Below the pieces are notes generated by a model. That model was not told where the DNA came from. It was given only the letters and a program-made list of their open reading frames with translations, and searched no databases. From Actinomycetota bacterium (GTDB lineage Bacteria; Actinomycetota; Acidimicrobiia; Acidimicrobiales; Iamiaceae), in contig JADGOP010000171.1 of NCBI GenBank assembly GCA_017882935.1, positions 1 through 5,849 on the forward strand: a DNA stretch of 5,849 nt, given 5' to 3'. A program made the position numbers and the translations under genes. Of the stretch, positions 5,569 to 5,849 are shown one piece after another; positions within the stretch are counted from its first letter, which is position 1; each line of letters starts with the position of its first letter.

Positions 5569-5849
5569 GTGAGGCGCAACGCCGCGGAGCTGGCCAAGAT
5601 GCGCAAGGCCGGCCGGGTGGTCGCCGAGATCCACGAGGCCACCCGGGCCGCGATCAAGCCCGGCGTCACCACCCTCGACCTGGACCGTGCCGCCCGCGAC
5701 GTCCTGGACAAGCGCGGAGCGGGGTCCAACTTCCTCGGGTACCACGGGTTCCCGGCCGTCGTCTGCACGTCGCCCAACTCCATGATCGTCCACGGCATCC
5801 CGTCGGCCGAGGTGGTCCTCGTCGAGGGGGACATCATCTCCGTCGACTG
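5569..5849 (+). CDS. map: Methionine aminopeptidase type I, 5' part
   Basis: Methionine aminopeptidase removes the initiator methionine from nascent proteins with small second residues, using a two-metal site. Only the first 93 codons and two bases of the next are in the window; the gene runs off the right edge with no stop. Visible marks are AELAKMRKAGRVVAEI (6-21), IKPGVTTLDLD (29-39), the substrate-side FLGYHGFPAVVCTS (55-68), and MIVHGIP (72-78), whose His75 corresponds to E. coli His79. The last full codon (5845-5847) is Asp93 in EGDIISVD, matching the first metal-binding aspartate (E. coli Asp97). The remaining metal ligands are outside the window. The short N-terminus without an SH3-binding or zinc-finger extension fits the simple class Ia form. 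It follows adk as in most Gram-positive spc operons. Confidence 0.94.
   Translation, partial: MRRNAAELAKMRKAGRVVAEIHEATRAAIKPGVTTLDLDRAARDVLDKRGAGSNFLGYHGFPAVVCTSPNSMIVHGIPSAEVVLVEGDIISVD

Noticed and set aside
5599..5601. Internal ATG as the map start
   Set aside because: It has a possible GGAG nearby but would remove AELAK, which aligns with the conserved stretch before MRxAG in type I methionine aminopeptidases. The GTG at 5569 is preferred, though not proven.
1..5849. A hidden novel system, mobile element, CRISPR array or RNA gene
   Set aside because: Nearly every base is accounted for by conserved spc operon genes in standard order. No direct-repeat array, inverted terminal repeats, transposase, tRNA-like or rRNA-like sequence was seen.

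Overview
The window is a contiguous, all plus-strand stretch of a bacterial spc (spectinomycin) ribosomal-protein operon that runs into its secretion and protein-maturation end. The gene order is 'rplX (3' end) - rplE - rpsZ - rpsH - rplF - rplR - rpsE - rpmD - rplO - secY - adk - map (5' part)'. Every gene is recognised from its translated protein, and all complete genes look intact.

The source is a high-GC bacterium, almost certainly an actinobacterium in the broad sense. The third codon positions are strongly G/C, GTG starts occur in adk and map, the S14 protein is the short zinc-binding type, and secY is followed directly by adk and map, as in Gram-positive bacteria. The adenylate kinase P-loop (GKQGAGKGT) and the overall protein flavour remind me of Acidimicrobiia-like lineages. 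That finer placement is inference and needs a database comparison.

Layout: bases 1-84 hold the end of L24. Bases 84-3490 hold eight tightly packed ribosomal protein genes (L5, S14, S8, L6, L18, S5, L30, L15). Gaps there are 33 bases or less, with one-base stop/start overlaps at rplX/rplE and rplF/rplR. After a 30-base gap comes secY (3521-4813), the pore subunit of the Sec translocon. The adk start codon GTG directly abuts the secY stop. After a 74-base gap, map (type I methionine aminopeptidase) begins at 5569 and runs off the right edge. I see no promoter or factor-independent terminator inside, so the block reads as one internal segment of a longer transcript.

How the genes work together: the ribosomal proteins build both subunits. 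SecY, with SecE/SecG encoded elsewhere, exports or inserts nascent membrane proteins. Adenylate kinase balances adenine nucleotides, and methionine aminopeptidase trims the initiator methionine. This is core housekeeping DNA. I found no sign of mobile elements, CRISPR, RNA genes or a novel accessory system. The observations worth a second look are small: unusual residues in Adk, same-frame abutment of secY and adk, a perfect eight-base ribosome binding site for rpmD, an all-GC hairpin at the rplE start, and a run of cysteine-type (zinc) proteins.
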